Shown here: piece after piece, positions 27,511 to 38,825 of the stretch
Numbering within the stretch: the stretch's first letter is position 1
Layout: each line of letters begins with the position of its first letter
NCBI RefSeq assembly: GCF_002479495.1
Contig: NZ_DLNQ01000015.1
Coordinates: 261,476-325,475 of the forward strand
Reading direction: 5' to 3'
Origin: Brevundimonas sp. UBA7506
GTDB lineage: Bacteria; Pseudomonadota; Alphaproteobacteria; Caulobacterales; Caulobacteraceae
Length of the DNA stretch: 64,000 nt
The notes under the pieces: model-generated
Seen by the model: the letters and a program-made list of their open reading frames with translations, nothing else
Told to the model about the DNA's origin: nothing
Database searches by the model: none
Position numbers and translations under genes: made by a program

Positions 27511-29117
27511 GGGCGTCGTCCGGCCAGGGGCAGAAGGACTTCGAAGCGGGCGCCGACGACGGCGCCGTTCTCGCCGGTGCGGTTCTCGGCGTGGACGCGG
27601 CCGCCATGGGCGTCGACGATCTGGCGCACGATGGACAAGCCGAGGCCGGAGTTGGCGCCGAAGGCCGTGCCCTTGGGCCGCGAGGTGTAGAAGCGCTCGA
27701 ACACCGTCTCGAGGTTCTCCGGCGGGATGCCGGGCCCGTCGTCCTCGACGCGGATGCGCAGGGGCAGGTCCGGGCGGCTATCGTCGCGTTCAAGCCGGAC
27801 GCGGACCTCGCCGTCGGCGGGGCTGAAGGAGCGGGCGTTGTCGATCAGGTTTCGGAATACCTGACCCAGGGGGATGTCGCGCCCCAGAACGCGCGCCGCC
27901 TCGGCGGTCGAGGCGAAGCGCACACGCGCCTCGCCGGGCTTCTGGCCGCCCTCATAGACGGCGATGATGTCGCCCAACAGCTCGTTCAGGTCGATCAGGC
28001 GCGGCCGGTCGCGCGACAGTTCGGCGTCCAGGCGCGAGGCGTTGGAAATGTCGGTGATCAGACGGTCCAGGCGACGCACGTCCTGCTGCAGCAGATTGGT
28101 CAGGCGCTGACGCTGCTCGTCCGTCTTGACCAGGGGCAGGGTCTCCAGCGCCGAGCGGATCGAGGTCAGGGGGTTCTTGATCTCGTGGCTGACGTCGGCG
28201 GCGAAGCGTTCGATGGCGTCCATCCGCGTCGACAGGGTGTCGGTCATGGATTCCAGGGCGCGGGCCAGGTCGCCGATCTCGTCCTTGCGGTCCTCAAGGT
28301 CGGGCAGGGAGATGGCGCGGGCGCGTTGCAGGCGCACCTGGTCCGCCGCCGCCGACAGGCGCATGACGGGCCGCGCGACGAACAGGTGCAGCACCAGGGC
28401 GGACAGCAGGTTCACCGCCAGGGCCACCAGGGCGAAGGGGGTCAGGGCGCGGCGCTGGGCGGCCAGGGTCTCGTCCACGTCGCCGGCTTCCAGCGTCAGC
28501 ACGCCCAGCACCTGCTGGACATGGCGCACGGGCAGGGAGACGGAGACGACCCGGTCTCCGTTTTCGTTGCGGCGGATGTCGGCCTGGGGCGCGCCTTGCA
28601 GGGCGCGCTCGACCTCGGCCGACAGGTCGGCGTTGGCGCGGGTCAGGCGGGCCTCCTCGCGCGGCGAGGGCCCGCTGGGCGCCAGGGCGGTGCCGGCGGG
28701 ATTGGCAGGGGGCAGGGTCTCGCCCGGAATGGCGTCGGTCACGGCGAAGCTGTCCGAGACCAGGAGGCCGTCCTGATCATAAAGGCGCGCGCGCTGTCCT
28801 TCGGGAATGAAGTTGTCGCGCAGCCACAGCCCGGCCGCGCCGGGGTCCAGCGCCGGATAGGGCTCGCCCCGGGTGATGCCCAGCTCGCCCAACACATTGG
28901 CCAGCAGTTCCGCTTGAACCGAGAGGGATTCCTGGCGGGCCTCGATCAGGCCGCGCCGCCATTCGTTCAGCGCCAGGGCGCCGCCGAAGAGGATCAGCAG
29001 GCTGAGCAGGTTGAGCGCAAGAATGAACCCGCCGAGGCGCGACCCGCCGAAGCGGAATCGACGCCGCAGCCGACCGTCCTCGGCCTCAGCTTTCGCGGTA
29101 GCGGTAGCCGACGCCAT
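27507..29117 (-). CDS. chvG: Sensor histidine kinase ChvG
   Basis: 536 residues from ATG 29117, overlapping the chvI end by 32 bases; a longer frame to 29210 lies within chvI and is rejected. A first membrane helix is near residues 23-45 and a second ([20 protein letters not shown]) follows a roughly 200-residue periplasmic domain. HAMP, then the dimerisation box [20 protein letters not shown] with the phosphorylated His, then an ATPase domain with N box [16 protein letters not shown] and GLGLSIV. ChvG senses acid or envelope stress in alphaproteobacteria and phosphorylates ChvI. Confidence 0.94.
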   Translation of the reverse strand: MASATATAKAEAEDGRLRRRFRFGGSRLGGFILALNLLSLLILFGGALALNEWRRGLIEARQESLSVQAELLANVLGELGITRGEPYPALDPGAAGLWLRDNFIPEGQRARLYDQDGLLVSDSFAVTDAIPGETLPPANPAGTALAPSGPSPREEARLTRANADLSAEVERALQGAPQADIRRNENGDRVVSVSLPVRHVQQVLGVLTLEAGDVDETLAAQRRALTPFALVALAVNLLSALVLHLFVARPVMRLSAAADQVRLQRARAISLPDLEDRKDEIGDLARALESMTDTLSTRMDAIERFAADVSHEIKNPLTSIRSALETLPLVKTDEQRQRLTNLLQQDVRRLDRLITDISNASRLDAELSRDRPRLIDLNELLGDIIAVYEGGQKPGEARVRFASTAEAARVLGRDIPLGQVFRNLIDNARSFSPADGEVRVRLERDDSRPDLPLRIRVEDDGPGIPPENLETVFERFYTSRPKGTAFGANSGLGLSIVRQIVDAHGGRVHAENRTGENGAVVGARFEVLLPLAGRRP

Positions 29118-29790
29118 ACAGGGTCTCGATCGCGTCGAACTCGGGATCGACGACCCGGAACTTCTTGCGCATGCGCTTGACGTGGCTGTCGATGGTGCGG
29201 TCGTCGACATAGACCTGATCGTCGTAGGCGGCGTCCATCAGGCTGTCGCGGCTCTTCACGAAGCCGGGCCGCTGGGCCAGGGCCTGAAGCAGCAGGAACT
29301 CGGTGACGGTCAGCTTGACCGGCTTGCCGTCCCAGGTGCTTTCGTGGCGTGCCGGGTCCATCGACAGCTTGCCGCGCTTGATGGCCTTGCCGGCGGCTTC
29401 GGCCGCGGTCTCGATCTCGCCGCCGTCGGCGCCGGTGCGGCGCAGCAGGGCCTTGACCCGTTCGATCAGAAGGCGCTGGCTGAAGGGCTTGTGGATGTAG
29501 TCGTCGGCGCCGAGGTTGAAGCCGAGGATCTCGTCGATCTCCTCGTCCTTGGACGTCAGCATGATGACCGGCAGCTGCGAGGTCTGGCGCAGGCGACGCA
29601 GCACCTCCATCCCGTCCATGCGCGGCATCTTCACGTCCAGGATCGCCAGATCCGGGGGCGTGGTCTCCAGCGCCTCAAGGCCCGAGGCGCCGTCATGATA
29701 GGCCGTGACCTTGTGGCCGTGGCTTTCGAGGGCCAGGGACACGGAGGCGACGATGTTCTCGTCGTCGTCGACCAGAGTGATGTTGGCCAA
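29086..29790 (-). CDS. chvI: Response regulator ChvI
   Basis: 234 residues if started at TTG 29790, which has AGGAG five bases upstream and gives the expected ChvI N-terminus (M)[16 protein letters not shown] at 29853 would add 21 residues. The receiver has acidic pocket DDDEN, phosphoacceptor in [13 protein letters not shown], and KPFS. The C-terminal OmpR-type winged helix includes [26 protein letters not shown] and [11 protein letters not shown]. It forms an operon with chvG and hprK. Confidence 0.95.
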   Translation of the reverse strand: MANITLVDDDENIVASVSLALESHGHKVTAYHDGASGLEALETTPPDLAILDVKMPRMDGMEVLRRLRQTSQLPVIMLTSKDEEIDEILGFNLGADDYIHKPFSQRLLIERVKALLRRTGADGGEIETAAEAAGKAIKRGKLSMDPARHESTWDGKPVKLTVTEFLLLQALAQRPGFVKSRDSLMDAAYDDQVYVDDRTIDSHVKRMRKKFRVVDPEFDAIETLYGVGYRYRES

Positions 29791-30012
29791 AGGCTTCTCC
29801 TGAGTGCGGGCGGCGGCGGTCGTTCGATCATCCGTTGCGTGTTGTTGGCTCAACGCGCGACAAGCGTAACCGTTCTATTCCATCGTGGTGACATTACGGC
29901 CACAGCAAATGGTTCGCCAGAGCCTGTCTTTCAACCTTGGCGGGGAAAAGGCGAAACCTCGCCTTAAAGCCTCCGGGCGCAGGGTGACAGGCTGATACGC
30001 GCGAAAGACGCC

Positions 30013-31725
30013 ATGGCCGGTCCGGTTCACTACGAAATCTACATCCGCAAGACGCCGCCGGCGTCCTGGTCGCTGTCGATGGCGACCGAGGACCGCAAGA
30101 CGGCGATCGAGACGGCCGAGGACCTGCTGCGCGACGGCCAGGCCTGCGCCGTGCGCGTGACCAAGGAGACGCTGGACCCCGACACCATGGAGTTCGCCAG
30201 CGTCGTTGTCCTGACGCGCGGTGCGCCCGAGGTGAAGCGCAAGACGCCGGTGCGCGAGGATAGCCGCGGGCCCAGCTGCCGCGGCGTTCAGGACCTCTAC
30301 GCGCCGCACGCCCGCGACCTGCTGGGCCGGGTGCTGGAGGACTGGCTGAACCGCCAGGGGGCGACGGCCTTCGAGCTGCTGCACCGTCCAGACCTGGCCG
30401 AGCGGCTGGAGGCTTCGGGGGTCGAGCTGCAGCACGCCATCCAGAAGGTGGCCGTGCCGGAAAGCCAGCACACCGGCCAGCCGGTGCATGATCTGGTGCG
30501 TCACTATCAGCGGCTGGCCGAACAGGCGATCGAGCGCCTGCTGCAGGCCGGCCGTCGCAAGCAGTTTCCCAGCCTGGCTGAACGCTCGGTCGCCGATGTG
30601 GCGCATCGGCTGAACGGTTCGCCCGATCGCGCCTTCATCATGGGCGGAGTGGTCGCCGGGGCTTTGAAGGGCCTGGTCGGGGCGCGGGCGCGGCTGGACC
30701 GGCTGATGGACCTTTGCGACCGGGCGCCCGCCGACGGCCAGCCCCGCGCCCTGGTGCTGGTGCCGGTCGAGCAGATCCTGTGCGAGTTGCTGACGTCGCG
30801 GGCCAGCCTGGCCCAGATCGTCGGTCCGGCTCTGGATCAGGGCTCCAGCCTGGCGGCGGTGGTGCGGATGGTGGCTCCGCGCGAGATCGCGGCCCTGGTG
30901 GCGCATGACCCCCGGCTGGCGTTGCTGATCCCGCCGGTCGAGGGCGGCCCGGCCCGTCTCGGCGAGCGCCTGGCGGCGGGCGAGTTTCCCATACTGGCGG
31001 CGGCGCTGGCCCGAACCGTCCTGCGCGAACTGATGAGCCAGCGCCGTCTGCGGCCCGGCGATCCGGAGGGCGAGATCGACATCCTGCGCGCCCTGGCGAT
31101 GACGCTGACGGCCACGGCGGGGCGGCTGCTGACGCTGGAGGAGGTTCAGAACGCCTTCGTCGAGCGCTCCAAGAGCCTGGTCACCGCCGACTTCGTCGCC
31201 GCCTATGTGCGCACCTGCCCCAACATCCTGTGCGAGGTCGAGCGGCTGGCGCGGCTGTGCGAGAACGTCACGGGCGGGGCCAACAAGCGGGCCGCGGCGC
31301 GCTGGCTGGACGCCTGCGTCACCTCCCTGCGCTTCGAGACCGAGATGCGGGCCTCGGGCCAGACGCCGGGGCAGAAGCTGCTGGCCCTGGCGGAACTGCA
31401 ACGGGCCGTGCGCAACGCGGCCCTGTCCGAGCGCGACTGCGAGGCCGTGGCGACCGCCCTGGGCGCGGTCGGGGGATCGGTCGAGGCGGACGCCCGGCTG
31501 ACCGCCCAGATCGTTCGCGCGCCGGCGCCCGCGCCGCAGAAGCTGGCGGCCCTGCTGCGGCTGGCGGCGGGCGAGACCGGCCCGACCGGCCCAGTGGCGG
31601 ACCGGGCCAAGGCCGAGGCGATCAAGCTGTTCCGCGCGCCCGAGGTGCGCACCGCCCTGGGCGCGGCGCCTGAGACGGTGCAGACCCTGCGCCCCCTGAT
31701 GAAGGCGGTCGGCCTGGCCGCCTAG
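30013..31725 (+). CDS. Unrecognised 570-residue soluble protein beside chvI
   Basis: The protein has no signal peptide or membrane helices. An N-terminal block of about 80 residues (HYEIYIRKTPPASWSLSMATEDRKTAIETAEDLL) looks like a separate small alpha/beta domain. The rest is strongly alpha-helical and leucine/alanine-rich with repeated helical hairpins (for example RLDRLMDLC, QILCELLTSRASLAQIVG, AAVVRMVAPREIAALVAH), which suggests an alpha-solenoid. Codon use matches the neighbours. It is divergent from chvI with a 222-base gap. I do not recognise a function. Confidence 0.85.
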   Translation: MAGPVHYEIYIRKTPPASWSLSMATEDRKTAIETAEDLLRDGQACAVRVTKETLDPDTMEFASVVVLTRGAPEVKRKTPVREDSRGPSCRGVQDLYAPHARDLLGRVLEDWLNRQGATAFELLHRPDLAERLEASGVELQHAIQKVAVPESQHTGQPVHDLVRHYQRLAEQAIERLLQAGRRKQFPSLAERSVADVAHRLNGSPDRAFIMGGVVAGALKGLVGARARLDRLMDLCDRAPADGQPRALVLVPVEQILCELLTSRASLAQIVGPALDQGSSLAAVVRMVAPREIAALVAHDPRLALLIPPVEGGPARLGERLAAGEFPILAAALARTVLRELMSQRRLRPGDPEGEIDILRALAMTLTATAGRLLTLEEVQNAFVERSKSLVTADFVAAYVRTCPNILCEVERLARLCENVTGGANKRAAARWLDACVTSLRFETEMRASGQTPGQKLLALAELQRAVRNAALSERDCEAVATALGAVGGSVEADARLTAQIVRAPAPAPQKLAALLRLAAGETGPTGPVADRAKAEAIKLFRAPEVRTALGAAPETVQTLRPLMKAVGLAA

Positions 31726-31731
31726 CCCGCG

Positions 31732-32088
31732 TCAGTCGAAGATGTCGAAGATGTCCATCCGCTTCTTCTTCTTGCGGTAGTGATAGTCGTCGTCGCGCCG
31801 CCGATCATCCTTGTAGCGCGGCGGCTCGCGATAACCCTGAGGCTGGCCGCCCCAGGGTTGCTGCATGGGTTGTTGCACGGGCTGCGGCGCGGGCTGCTGA
31901 TAGGTCGGCGGGGGCGCGACCTGCGGCGCGGCGGCGCGGCCTTCCTCGGTCGCGACGGCCATCAGCTTTTCCAGCTCGCCGCGATCCAGCCAGACGCCCC
32001 GGCAGGTCGGGCACATGTCGAACTGGACGCCGTTGCGGTCCAGGGTCTGCATGGCGGCGTTGTCGTTGGGGCACATCAACAGGGGCAT
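31732..32088 (-). CDS. Zinc-ribbon (TFIIB-type) protein
   Basis: 118 residues. The zinc ribbon is at the N-terminus: CPNDN at about residue 6 and CPTCRGVWLDRGELEKL from about residue 26, the zf-TFIIB domain of small bacterial proteins. A Gln/Pro-rich linker (QQPAPQPVQQPMQQP) and a basic tail KKKKRMDIFDIFD follow. The role is unknown; the family is common in proteobacteria. It converges on the previous gene with a 6-base gap. Confidence 0.88.
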   Translation of the reverse strand: MPLLMCPNDNAAMQTLDRNGVQFDMCPTCRGVWLDRGELEKLMAVATEEGRAAAPQVAPPPTYQQPAPQPVQQPMQQPWGGQPQGYREPPRYKDDRRRDDDYHYRKKKKRMDIFDIFD

Positions 32089-32231
32089 GGGGTCCTCGTC
32101 ATCGAATGATGCGGTCCGACATCACGCCGCCGAAGCGCCGCCAGAGGGGCCCGTCCCGCTGAGGACAGAGTTAGGGGCGCGCCGGGCCTGCGACAACGTG
32201 CGCAGACGCCGCAGGCGTCAGCAGCCTGAGG

Positions 32232-33452
32232 TCAGCAGCTCTGGCCTGCGGCCCAGCCCGACGACCAGGCCCATTGGAAGTTGTAGCCGCCCAGCCAGCC
32301 GGTGACGTCCACCACCTCGCCGATGAAGAAGAGGCCGGGCACGGTCTTGGCCTCCAGCGTCTGCTGGTCCAGGGCGGCGGTGTCGACCCCGCCCAGGGTC
32401 ACCTCGGCGGTGCGATAGCCCTCGGACCCGACCGGCTTGACGGTCCAGGCGTTGACCGTCTCGGCCATGGCCCGCAGCTTCTTGTCCCCGACCTCGGCCA
32501 GCTTGCCGGCCAGACCCTCGCGGGCGCAGACGACCTCGGCCAGACGGCGCGGGATCACGTGGCCGAGCGCCGTGTGCACCGCCTGCTTGCCGTTTTCGGT
32601 CTTGGCCGCCAGCAATCGCGCGGCGACGTCCTCGCCGGGGGCCATGTCGACGGTGATCGCCTCGCCCTCGCGCCAGTAGGAGCTGATCTGCAGGATCGAC
32701 GGACCCGACAGGCCCCGATGGGTGAACAACATTGCTTCTTTGAATCGGGGCCTATCGCCCTTCGGGCTGCTTGAGGCCGGGTTCGGAACGGCTTTGACCA
32801 CGGCGTCGACGGCCACGCCCGCCAGGGGCTTCAACTGCTCCAGCAGGCCGGGCTCGAAGGTCAGGGGCACCAGGGCCGGGCGTGTCTCCGTCACGCGCAG
32901 GCCGAACTGGCGCGCGACCTCATAGCCCCAGCCGGTCGCGCCCATCTTGGGGATGGACTTGCCGCCGGTCGCCACCACCAGGGAGGCCGCCGAGACCCGC
33001 GTCCCATCGTCCAGATCGACGGTGAAGCGCTCGCCGTCGCGGGCGATCGCCTTGACGCCGAGGCCCAGCGACAGGGTGACGCCCGCCGCCTTCATCTCTT
33101 CCGTCAGCATGCGGATGATCTGCTTGGCGCTGTCGTCGCAGAACAGCTGACCCAGGGTCTTTTCGTGCCAGGCGATGCCGTGGCGCTCGACCATCTTGAG
33201 GAAGTCGTGCTGGGTGAACCGCTTCAGCGCCGACAGGGCGAAGCGAGGGTTTTCGCTCAGGAACTCAGCCCCGCTGGTTCTCGTATTGGTGAAGTTGCAG
33301 CGTCCGCCGCCCGAGATGCGGATCTTTTCGCCGGGCGCGCGGGCGTGGTCGATCACCCGCACCCGGCGGCCGCGCTTGCCCGCCTCGATGGCGCACATCA
33401 TGCCGGCTGCGCCGGCGCCGACGATCAGGACGTCGAGATCTGAAGACTTCAT
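32232..33452 (-). CDS. HI0933-family FAD-dependent oxidoreductase
   Basis: 406 residues. The dinucleotide-binding fold is at the N-terminus (VLIVGAGAAGMMCAIEAGKRGRRVRVID), followed by the family signature GEKIRISGGGRCNFTN. The C-terminal FAD contact block FFIGEVVDVTGWLGGYNFQWAWSSGWAAG is complete. The family (HI0933/BaiN/YhiN) uses NAD(P)H and FAD; its physiological substrate is mostly unknown. Length is usual. Confidence 0.93.
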   Translation of the reverse strand: MKSSDLDVLIVGAGAAGMMCAIEAGKRGRRVRVIDHARAPGEKIRISGGGRCNFTNTRTSGAEFLSENPRFALSALKRFTQHDFLKMVERHGIAWHEKTLGQLFCDDSAKQIIRMLTEEMKAAGVTLSLGLGVKAIARDGERFTVDLDDGTRVSAASLVVATGGKSIPKMGATGWGYEVARQFGLRVTETRPALVPLTFEPGLLEQLKPLAGVAVDAVVKAVPNPASSSPKGDRPRFKEAMLFTHRGLSGPSILQISSYWREGEAITVDMAPGEDVAARLLAAKTENGKQAVHTALGHVIPRRLAEVVCAREGLAGKLAEVGDKKLRAMAETVNAWTVKPVGSEGYRTAEVTLGGVDTAALDQQTLEAKTVPGLFFIGEVVDVTGWLGGYNFQWAWSSGWAAGQSC

Positions 33453-33502
33453 CGCCTCGCCCTAGCAGGCGCGAAGCGATGAAGCGACCTCGCAGGTCTT
33501 TC

Positions 33503-33826
33503 TTACAGGCCCAGTGCCGCCCGATAGCCCGAATGCACCAGGTCGGCGTATTCCGGATGCTTCTTCAGATAGCCGGCGAAGAAGGGGCAGGTCGGCAGGA
33601 TGACCAGGCCGCGTTCCTTCAGGTCGGCGAGAACGTGCTTGGCCATGCGGCTGGCGATGCCGCGCCCTTCCAGCGGGATCGGCACGATGGTCTCGGTGAT
33701 CAGCAGCCCGCCCGCGACGGGGTTGTAGATGACCACGGCCGTCTGGCCGTCGACGGTCAGCTCGTAACGCTTGGCTTCGGTGTTGTCGCGGATCTCGGGG
33801 TCCAGGCTCATGTCGGCGTCTTTCAT
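33503..33826 (-). CDS. Small GNAT-type N-acetyltransferase
   Basis: 107 residues. The acetyl-CoA loop is IPLEGRGIASRMAKHVLADLKERGL, followed by VILPTCPFFAGYLKKHPEYADLV. These are the two blocks of the compact YjdJ/GtCP-like 'N-acetyltransferase' family. The substrate is unknown. It begins 5 bases after the polA stop and may be co-transcribed with it. Confidence 0.88.
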   Translation of the reverse strand: MKDADMSLDPEIRDNTEAKRYELTVDGQTAVVIYNPVAGGLLITETIVPIPLEGRGIASRMAKHVLADLKERGLVILPTCPFFAGYLKKHPEYADLVHSGYRAALGL

Positions 33827-33831
33827 GGGGG

Positions 33832-36747
33832 CTAGTGGGCGTCGTCCCAGTTGGCGGCGGCCTTGGCCTCGACCACCAGGGGCACGTTGAGGGCGACGGC
33901 GGGGTCGGCGGCGCCCTCCATGACCTTGCGCACCACGGCCAGGGCGCGTTCGGCCTCGGCCTCGGGGGCCTCGAAGATCAGTTCATCGTGGACCTGCAGC
34001 AGCATGCGGGTCTTCAGCCCCGCATCCAGCAGGGCGCCCGGCATGCGGATCATGGCGCGGCGGATGATGTCGGCGGCGGCGCCCTGGATCGGGGCGTTGA
34101 TGGCGGCGCGTTCGCCGAACTGCCGCTCGGCCCCCGACTTGGAATGGATGGCCGGGATGTGGATGCGACGCCCGAAGACGGTGGTGACGAAGCCGTGCTC
34201 CTTCACGAAAGCCTTGGTGCGATCCATGTAGGCGCGGATGCCGGGGAAGCGCTCGAAGTAGGTCTTGATATAGGCCGCCGCCTCGCCCTGATCGATGCCC
34301 AGCTGGGCCGCCAGACCAAAGGCCGAGATGCCATAGACGATGCCGAAGTTGATGGCCTTGGCGCGACGGCGGGTTTCCGACGGCATGCCCTCGACCGGGA
34401 CGCCGAACATCTCGGACGCCGTGGCGGCGTGAATGTCGAGGCCGGCCTTGAAGGCGCGCTTCAACTCGGGGATGTCGCCAATATGGGCCAGCAGGCGCAG
34501 CTCGATCTGGCTGTAGTCGGCGCTGATCAGCACATGGCCGGGCGAGGCGATGAAGGCCTGACGGATCAGGCGGCCGGTTTCCGTGCGGATCGGGATGTTC
34601 TGCAGGTTGGGATCAGACGAGGCCAGACGTCCCGTCGTCGCCGCCGCCAGCTGATAGGAGGTGTGGACCCGGTGCGTCGTCGGGTCCGAGGCCGCGACCA
34701 GGGCGTCGGTATAGGTGCCCTTCAGCTTGGACAGCTGGCGCCAGTCCAGGATGGCGCGCGGCAGGTCGTGGGTCAGGGCCAGGTCTTCCAGCACGCTGGC
34801 CTCGGTGCCCCATTGGCCCGATGCGGTCTTCTTGCCGCCGGGCAGGTTCATCTCGCCGAACAGGATCTCGCCGATCTGGCGCGGGCTGCCGACGTTGAAG
34901 GGACGGCCCGCCAGCTTGTGCGCCTGCTCCTCCAGCTCGGCCATGCGCTGGCCGAAGGTCGAGGACAGGGAGCGCAGTCGGTCGGGATCGACCCGCACCC
35001 CGTTCAGCTCCATGTCGGCCAGAACGGCGGGCATGCCGCGTTCCAGGGTCTCATAGACGGTGGTCAGGCGCTCAGCGGCCAGGCGCGGCTTCAGCAGCTT
35101 GTAGAGGCGCAGGGTCACGTCCGCGTCCTCGGCGGCGTAGCAGGTCGCCGGTTTCAGCTCGACGTGCTTGAAGCTCTTCTGGCTCTTGCCCGTGCCCGCC
35201 ACGCTCTTGAACGGAATGGGTTCGTGGCCGAGGTGCAGGCGCGCCAGCTCGTCCATGCCGTGGCCGTGCAGACCGCCTTCCAGCACATAGCTGATCAGCA
35301 TGGTGTCCTCGATCGGGGCCACGCGGATGCCGCGCCGGGCCATGACGGCGAGGTCGTATTTGATGTTCTGGCCGACCTTCAGAACGGAGGGGTCTTCCAG
35401 CAGGGTCTTGAGGCGTTCCAGGGCGGTGGGCTTGTGAATCTGCGTCAGCGGCTCACGCGTGTCGCCCTCGGCCGGTTCCAGGCCGAAGTCGAAGCCGCCG
35501 CTCAGCGCGGCGTCCCCGGTCGGCTCATGATCGTGGGTCAGGGGGATGTAGCAGGCCTCGTTCGGGCCGACGGCCAGCGAGACGCCGCACAGCCCGGCGT
35601 GGGTGGCCGACAGGGCGTCGGTCTCGGTGTCGAAGCCGATGACCCCGGCGGCGCGGGCGCGGGCGATCCAGCGGTCCAGATCGTCCAGCGTCTGCACGCA
35701 CTCGTACTTGTCGCGGTCGAAGTCGTGGGCCTGATCCGGCGTGGCCGTCTCGGTCTGGCCGTAACGCGGCGTGGCGACCGGGGCCGAGGGCTGGCGGACG
35801 AAGGCCGAGCCTTCCTTGGCCGGGGCCTTACCGTCGCCGACGCGGCGCAGCAGCGAGCGGAACTCCATCCGCTCCAGAAACTCGGACAGCACCGCCGGGT
35901 CGGGATCGCGGATCAGGAAGTCGTCGACCGGCTCGGGCGCCGGGGCGTCGCAGGTCAGCTTGACCAGTTCGCGCGACAGACGGATCTGGTCGGCGAAGTT
36001 GATCAGGGTCTCGCGGCGCTTGGGCTGCTTGATCTCGCCCGCACGGGCCAGAAGGGTGTCGAGGTCGCCGTATTCGTGGATCAGCTGGGCCGCCGTCTTG
36101 GGGCCGATGCCGGGAGCGCCGGGGACGTTGTCGACGCTGTCGCCGATCAGGGCCTGAACCTCGACCACCTTGTCCGGCGTGACGCCGAACTTCTCGAAGA
36201 CGGCTTCCTCTTCCAGCCGCCGGTCCTTCATCGGGTCGTACATGACGACGCCGTTCCCGATCAGCTGCATCAGGTCCTTGTCGGACGAGACGATGACGGC
36301 CTCGCCGCCCAGGTCGCGGACCTTGCAGGCATAGGTGGCGATCAGGTCGTCGGCCTCATAGCCGGGCAGCTCAATCCCGTGCACGCCAAAGGCGGCGGTG
36401 GCCTCGCGCACCAGGGGGAACTGCGGCACCAGATCCTCGGGCACCGGCGGGCGGTGGGCCTTGTACTGATCGTAGAGGGTGTTGCGGAAGGTCTTTTCCG
36501 AGTGGTCGAAGACGGCGACCAGATGGGTCGGGCCGTCCTCGCCCTTCATGTCGCGGATCAGTTTCCACAACATGTTGCAGTAGCCCTGGACCGCGCCGAC
36601 GGGCAAGCCGTCCGACTTGCGCGTCAGCGGCGGCAGGGCGTGATAGGCGCGGAAGATATAGGCCGAGGCGTCGATCAGCCACAGCCGGGGCGGCGGTCCG
36701 TCCTGGGTCAAGGGGCGGGCGGCGGATTCGATGGTCGCGTCGGTCAT
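33832..36747 (-). CDS. polA: DNA polymerase I
   Basis: 971 residues from ATG 36747 (MTDATIESAARPL); a longer frame to 36855 enters the intergenic repeat and is rejected. The 5'-3' exonuclease domain spans about 20-310 (LWLIDASAYIFRAYHALPPL, GIGPKTAAQLI). The 3'-5' exonuclease retains the metal ligands in VIGFDTETDAL, so proofreading is probably active. Polymerase motifs A (SADYSQIELRLLAHI), B (RRRAKAINFGIVYG) and C (QVHDELIFE) are present. It fills gaps, removes RNA primers and acts in repair. Confidence 0.97.
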   Translation of the reverse strand: MTDATIESAARPLTQDGPPPRLWLIDASAYIFRAYHALPPLTRKSDGLPVGAVQGYCNMLWKLIRDMKGEDGPTHLVAVFDHSEKTFRNTLYDQYKAHRPPVPEDLVPQFPLVREATAAFGVHGIELPGYEADDLIATYACKVRDLGGEAVIVSSDKDLMQLIGNGVVMYDPMKDRRLEEEAVFEKFGVTPDKVVEVQALIGDSVDNVPGAPGIGPKTAAQLIHEYGDLDTLLARAGEIKQPKRRETLINFADQIRLSRELVKLTCDAPAPEPVDDFLIRDPDPAVLSEFLERMEFRSLLRRVGDGKAPAKEGSAFVRQPSAPVATPRYGQTETATPDQAHDFDRDKYECVQTLDDLDRWIARARAAGVIGFDTETDALSATHAGLCGVSLAVGPNEACYIPLTHDHEPTGDAALSGGFDFGLEPAEGDTREPLTQIHKPTALERLKTLLEDPSVLKVGQNIKYDLAVMARRGIRVAPIEDTMLISYVLEGGLHGHGMDELARLHLGHEPIPFKSVAGTGKSQKSFKHVELKPATCYAAEDADVTLRLYKLLKPRLAAERLTTVYETLERGMPAVLADMELNGVRVDPDRLRSLSSTFGQRMAELEEQAHKLAGRPFNVGSPRQIGEILFGEMNLPGGKKTASGQWGTEASVLEDLALTHDLPRAILDWRQLSKLKGTYTDALVAASDPTTHRVHTSYQLAAATTGRLASSDPNLQNIPIRTETGRLIRQAFIASPGHVLISADYSQIELRLLAHIGDIPELKRAFKAGLDIHAATASEMFGVPVEGMPSETRRRAKAINFGIVYGISAFGLAAQLGIDQGEAAAYIKTYFERFPGIRAYMDRTKAFVKEHGFVTTVFGRRIHIPAIHSKSGAERQFGERAAINAPIQGAAADIIRRAMIRMPGALLDAGLKTRMLLQVHDELIFEAPEAEAERALAVVRKVMEGAADPAVALNVPLVVEAKAAANWDDAH

Positions 36748-36789
36748 GGCGCGAACATAGGGGGCGGCGACGGTCGCGTCATCTGCGCT

Positions 36790-36914
36790 TCCATTTTCCT
36801 CCCCACTGTGTGGGGAGGGGGACCGCGTAGCGGTGGAGGGGCGGCGGCGAACCAAGCGGCCCCTCCGTCACGGACGCTGTGCGTCCGCGCCACCTCCCCA
36901 TGAAATGGGGAGGA
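36790..36914. repeat. Long palindromic intergenic repeat, copy 2
   Basis: CCTCCCCACTGTGTGGGGAGG begins the element and CCTCCCCATGAAATGGGGAGG ends it. Between them are ACCGCGTAGCGGT and CGGACGCTGTGCGTCCG. Order and type of the nested hairpins match the element at 14025-14172. It sits between obgE and polA, both on the minus strand. Confidence 0.75.
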
Positions 36915-36929
36915 GAGCAGGGCGGAGCC

Positions 36930-38042
<1,113 letters not shown>

Positions 38043-38081
38043 TTACCCGCCGTTAGGCGACGCGGACGACCCTGCCCGGCC

Positions 38082-38825
38082 ATGAACATCGGCTCCCTGT
38101 TTCCTGCGCTCCCGACGGCCAAGCCGGAGGCGCGATCCGAGGCCACAGCGGCGCGCGAAGAGCGTCGGCAGGCCCTGGCCGATGCAAAACTGAGCGACGC
38201 CCGCGCGGCCGTCGAAAGCCTGAAGCAGCGCACCAGCAGCGCTTCGGAAGAGAAGAAGGCGGCGGCCAAGAAGAAGATCGAGGAGATCAAGGCGCGGCTA
38301 CAGATGCTGCAGATGGCCATGATCGGCGATCCCAAGGGCGCGGCTCGCATGGCGGCGGCCTTGGCGCGGGAACTGGGCGCGGCGGTCAAGGCCTATGCCG
38401 CCGCCGGAGGCTCGACCGCCGGTCTCGGCGCGGCGAGCGGCACGCCGGCGACAGGCGCTCCTGGGACGGGCGGAGCGGAAGCCGCGCCGGAGGCGGGGGC
38501 CGGAGAGGTTTCGGCGGAGGCGTCGCCCGCCGAGACGCCGGTCGAGGAGGCCGAGGCCGCCAAGGCGTCCAACCCCTATCAGCAGGTCATCGACGCATCT
38601 CAGGCCCGGATGAACGAACAGGCCCGCCGCAGCGGCGAGCGTCAGGCCGACCGCGACACCATGGACGAGGTCAAACGCCTGGCCGCCCGGATCAAGGCCA
38701 TGGCGCAGAGGGCCAAGGACACGCCGGAGGGCGACGAGGCCGAACGGGCCGTGGCCGGCATGGACCGCGAGGTGCAGGCGGCCATGCAGGCCATGCCCAA
38801 CGCGGGTTTCGCCCTGACGATCTAG
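38082..38825 (+). CDS. Alanine-rich coiled-coil protein of unknown function
   Basis: 247 residues from ATG 38082. About residues 20-85 are charged and strongly helical (EATAAREERRQALADAKLSDARAAVESLKQ, then EEKKAAAKKKIEEIKARLQMLQMAM), likely a coiled coil. A low-complexity Gly/Ala/Pro/Glu linker follows, then a second helical section (NEQARRSGERQADRDTMDEVKRLAARIKAMAQRAKD). No signal peptide or membrane helix. The open frame continues upstream antisense to obgE, but that part is a shadow. It is divergent from obgE. Confidence 0.75.
   Translation: MNIGSLFPALPTAKPEARSEATAAREERRQALADAKLSDARAAVESLKQRTSSASEEKKAAAKKKIEEIKARLQMLQMAMIGDPKGAARMAAALARELGAAVKAYAAAGGSTAGLGAASGTPATGAPGTGGAEAAPEAGAGEVSAEASPAETPVEEAEAAKASNPYQQVIDASQARMNEQARRSGERQADRDTMDEVKRLAARIKAMAQRAKDTPEGDEAERAVAGMDREVQAAMQAMPNAGFALTI

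Noticed and set aside
29118..29210. N-terminal extension of ChvG to 29210
   Set aside because: The added 31 residues lie entirely within chvI and are Ser/Thr-rich shadow sequence; ATG 29117 fits better.
33835..36903. A 1022-codon plus-strand open frame antisense to polA, and similar long antisense frames to typA, gyrB, secA, dnaA, dnaN and others
   Set aside because: High GC makes stop codons rare on the opposite strand. The translations have no domain motifs, while the sense frames have all motifs of known proteins.
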